A DNA stretch of 64,000 nt from Selaginella moellendorffii (taxonomy: Eukaryota > Streptophyta > Lycopodiopsida > Selaginellales > Selaginellaceae). Where the stretch lies: positions 1,754,317-1,818,316 of the forward strand of contig NW_003314262.1 in the NCBI RefSeq assembly GCF_000143415.4, read 5' to 3'. The notes beneath the pieces were generated by a model. That model was not told where the DNA came from, did not search any database, and was given only the letters and a program-made list of their open reading frames with translations. Below, piece after piece: positions 63,143 to 64,000 of the stretch. A program made the position numbers and the translations under genes. Positions within the stretch are counted from its first letter, which is position 1; every line of letters starts with the position of its first letter.

Positions 63143-63835
63143 ATGGAATCAGGTACGTCTTTTCTGGGCGCAAGCTTTTCATAGCGCTTGGTTTTAGGTT
63201 TGACTTCGGCCATGGAATTCTTTGGAACACAGTTTGCTCGCTTCGTGGAATCCCAGCTCGAGAGCTTCAAGGAAGATTTGGTGTGGGAAAGCGTGAAGCA
63301 TCTCGATGATTTCATGACGGGCAAGCTGCAAAGACACCAAAGGGAGATCCTACGAAGCCTCAGGCCTCTAGAGGATAAAATGACGGCCATGGAGGAATCA
63401 CTAATGGCAAAAGACTTGAACCTGGAGGGAAGGTTGGCGGCCATAGAGCAATCCCTACGCACAGAGAAGGACCAGATCAAGTATAGCTTGAGTGATGCCA
63501 AAATGAACTTGGTAGACGCCATAGCAGATACTAAAATGGAGATTGACGAAGCATTGGATGATATGGCCCAAAGGATGGCCAAGCTCGAGAGGGCATTAAC
63601 ATTGAAGTCATTGGAGAAATGGTTGGCGGATAAAGATAACTTGGGCGCTACTGTTGCAAGGCTCAGGATTGATATCACAAATGCTATAGCACAGCTCAAG
63701 GAGAAGATGGAAGAGCGAGACACTGAAATTCTTTCACTGGTGGCAAGTGTGAAGATCTCGGACGAGGAACTCATAGCAAAGTTTCATATTGGTCTCTCCA
63801 ATGTTCTTGCTCTAAAGGCACTGATCTGCGCTTGA
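63143..63835 (+). CDS. Coiled-coil protein of unknown function, two exons, 215 aa
   Basis: Exons 63143-63152 and 63198-63835 with a 45-nt GT-AG intron. The splice joins ATG GAA TCA G to GT TTG ACT in frame, giving MESGLTSAMEFFGTQF. Starting instead at ATG 63212, which has a GCCATGG context, would give 208 residues without needing the intron. Nearly the whole protein is charged and helical with heptad-like spacing (LESFKEDLVWESVKHL, KMEIDEALDDMAQRMAKL), predicting a long coiled coil. No signal peptide or membrane segment. I do not recognise the family. It begins 38 nt after the PPR stop on the same strand, so it may share a transcript with it or have a compact promoter inside the PPR gene. Confidence 0.7.
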
Positions 63836-64000
63836 GTATTGGATATTAATATTCATTTGAATGTTTATATAATTTTTTCCTAAATCTTAATATATAAATA
63901 AACAATTAAAATATTGAAATTTGTGGTAATATACCAAGAATATATTTGAATATTCTACCATCTATATTCATTTGTATTTATTATTTATAAGCATTCTATG
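63836..64000. other. AT-rich 3' flank
   Basis: Strongly AT-rich downstream sequence with several AATAAA/AATATA-like words, consistent with a polyadenylation region. It runs to the window edge. Confidence 0.5.

Overview
The window is plant nuclear DNA, most likely from a lycophyte close to Selaginella. The reasons are very short introns (about 38-100 nt) in every spliced gene, a long intronless PLS-type pentatricopeptide repeat (PPR) gene, a plant-type respiratory burst oxidase gene, and 5S-rRNA-bearing (Cassandra-like) LTRs. The species is inferred; no marker in the window proves it. One 100-N assembly gap lies at 26756-26855.

Host genes sit at the two ends. At the left, 264-3237 (+) holds the last 14 exons of an RBOH NADPH oxidase whose N-terminal exons lie outside the window. 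At the right are an intronless PLS-class PPR gene (60015-63104, +) and, 38 nt further on, a two-exon coiled-coil gene (63143-63835, +). A single-exon secreted protein with three mannose-lectin (GNA-type) motifs lies alone at 10548-11474 (-), in a very AT-rich island between inverted LTR-like repeats.

Most of the rest is nested retroelement DNA. Family A is LARD-like: LTRs of 1.5-1.7 kb carrying a GAGATGGAGTCC-type minisatellite and a G-run, with internal domains lacking recognisable gag-pol. Copies lie at 4913-6609 (solo LTR with target-site duplication), 35203-49485 (LTR-internal-LTR-internal-LTR array) and 56547-57612. Family B has LTRs of about 1.05 kb. Family C has LTRs of about 1 kb with a PBS and long non-coding internal regions (17.99-22.56 kb and 49.97-55.50 kb). 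A complete 592-bp Cassandra-like TRIM sits inside family A at 38994-39585. Decayed Ty3/gypsy pol fragments occur at 7.4-8.6 kb, 14.9-16.0 kb (chromodomain integrase) and 58.1-58.6 kb.

The most interesting region is 23396-34955. It is an 11.56-kb segment (plus gap) bounded by 24-bp terminal inverted repeats (23/24 identical) and a 4-bp AATA duplication, inserted in a reversed family A internal domain; a related empty site survives at 43226-43229. It encodes a DUF7869-like transposase candidate (-) and, divergently, a long multi-exon gene (+) joining a ParB-like domain, an acidic disordered middle, an FCP1/HAD phosphatase-like domain and a further C-terminal segment. The segment holds about 18 copies of a 22-bp palindrome (ATGGCRTG-N6-CAYGCCAT) in terminal, intergenic, intronic and even coding positions. 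All four premature stops in the two genes are TAG, while both natural ends are TGA. I read this as a large DNA transposon family that I cannot match to a described one, partly decayed in this copy.
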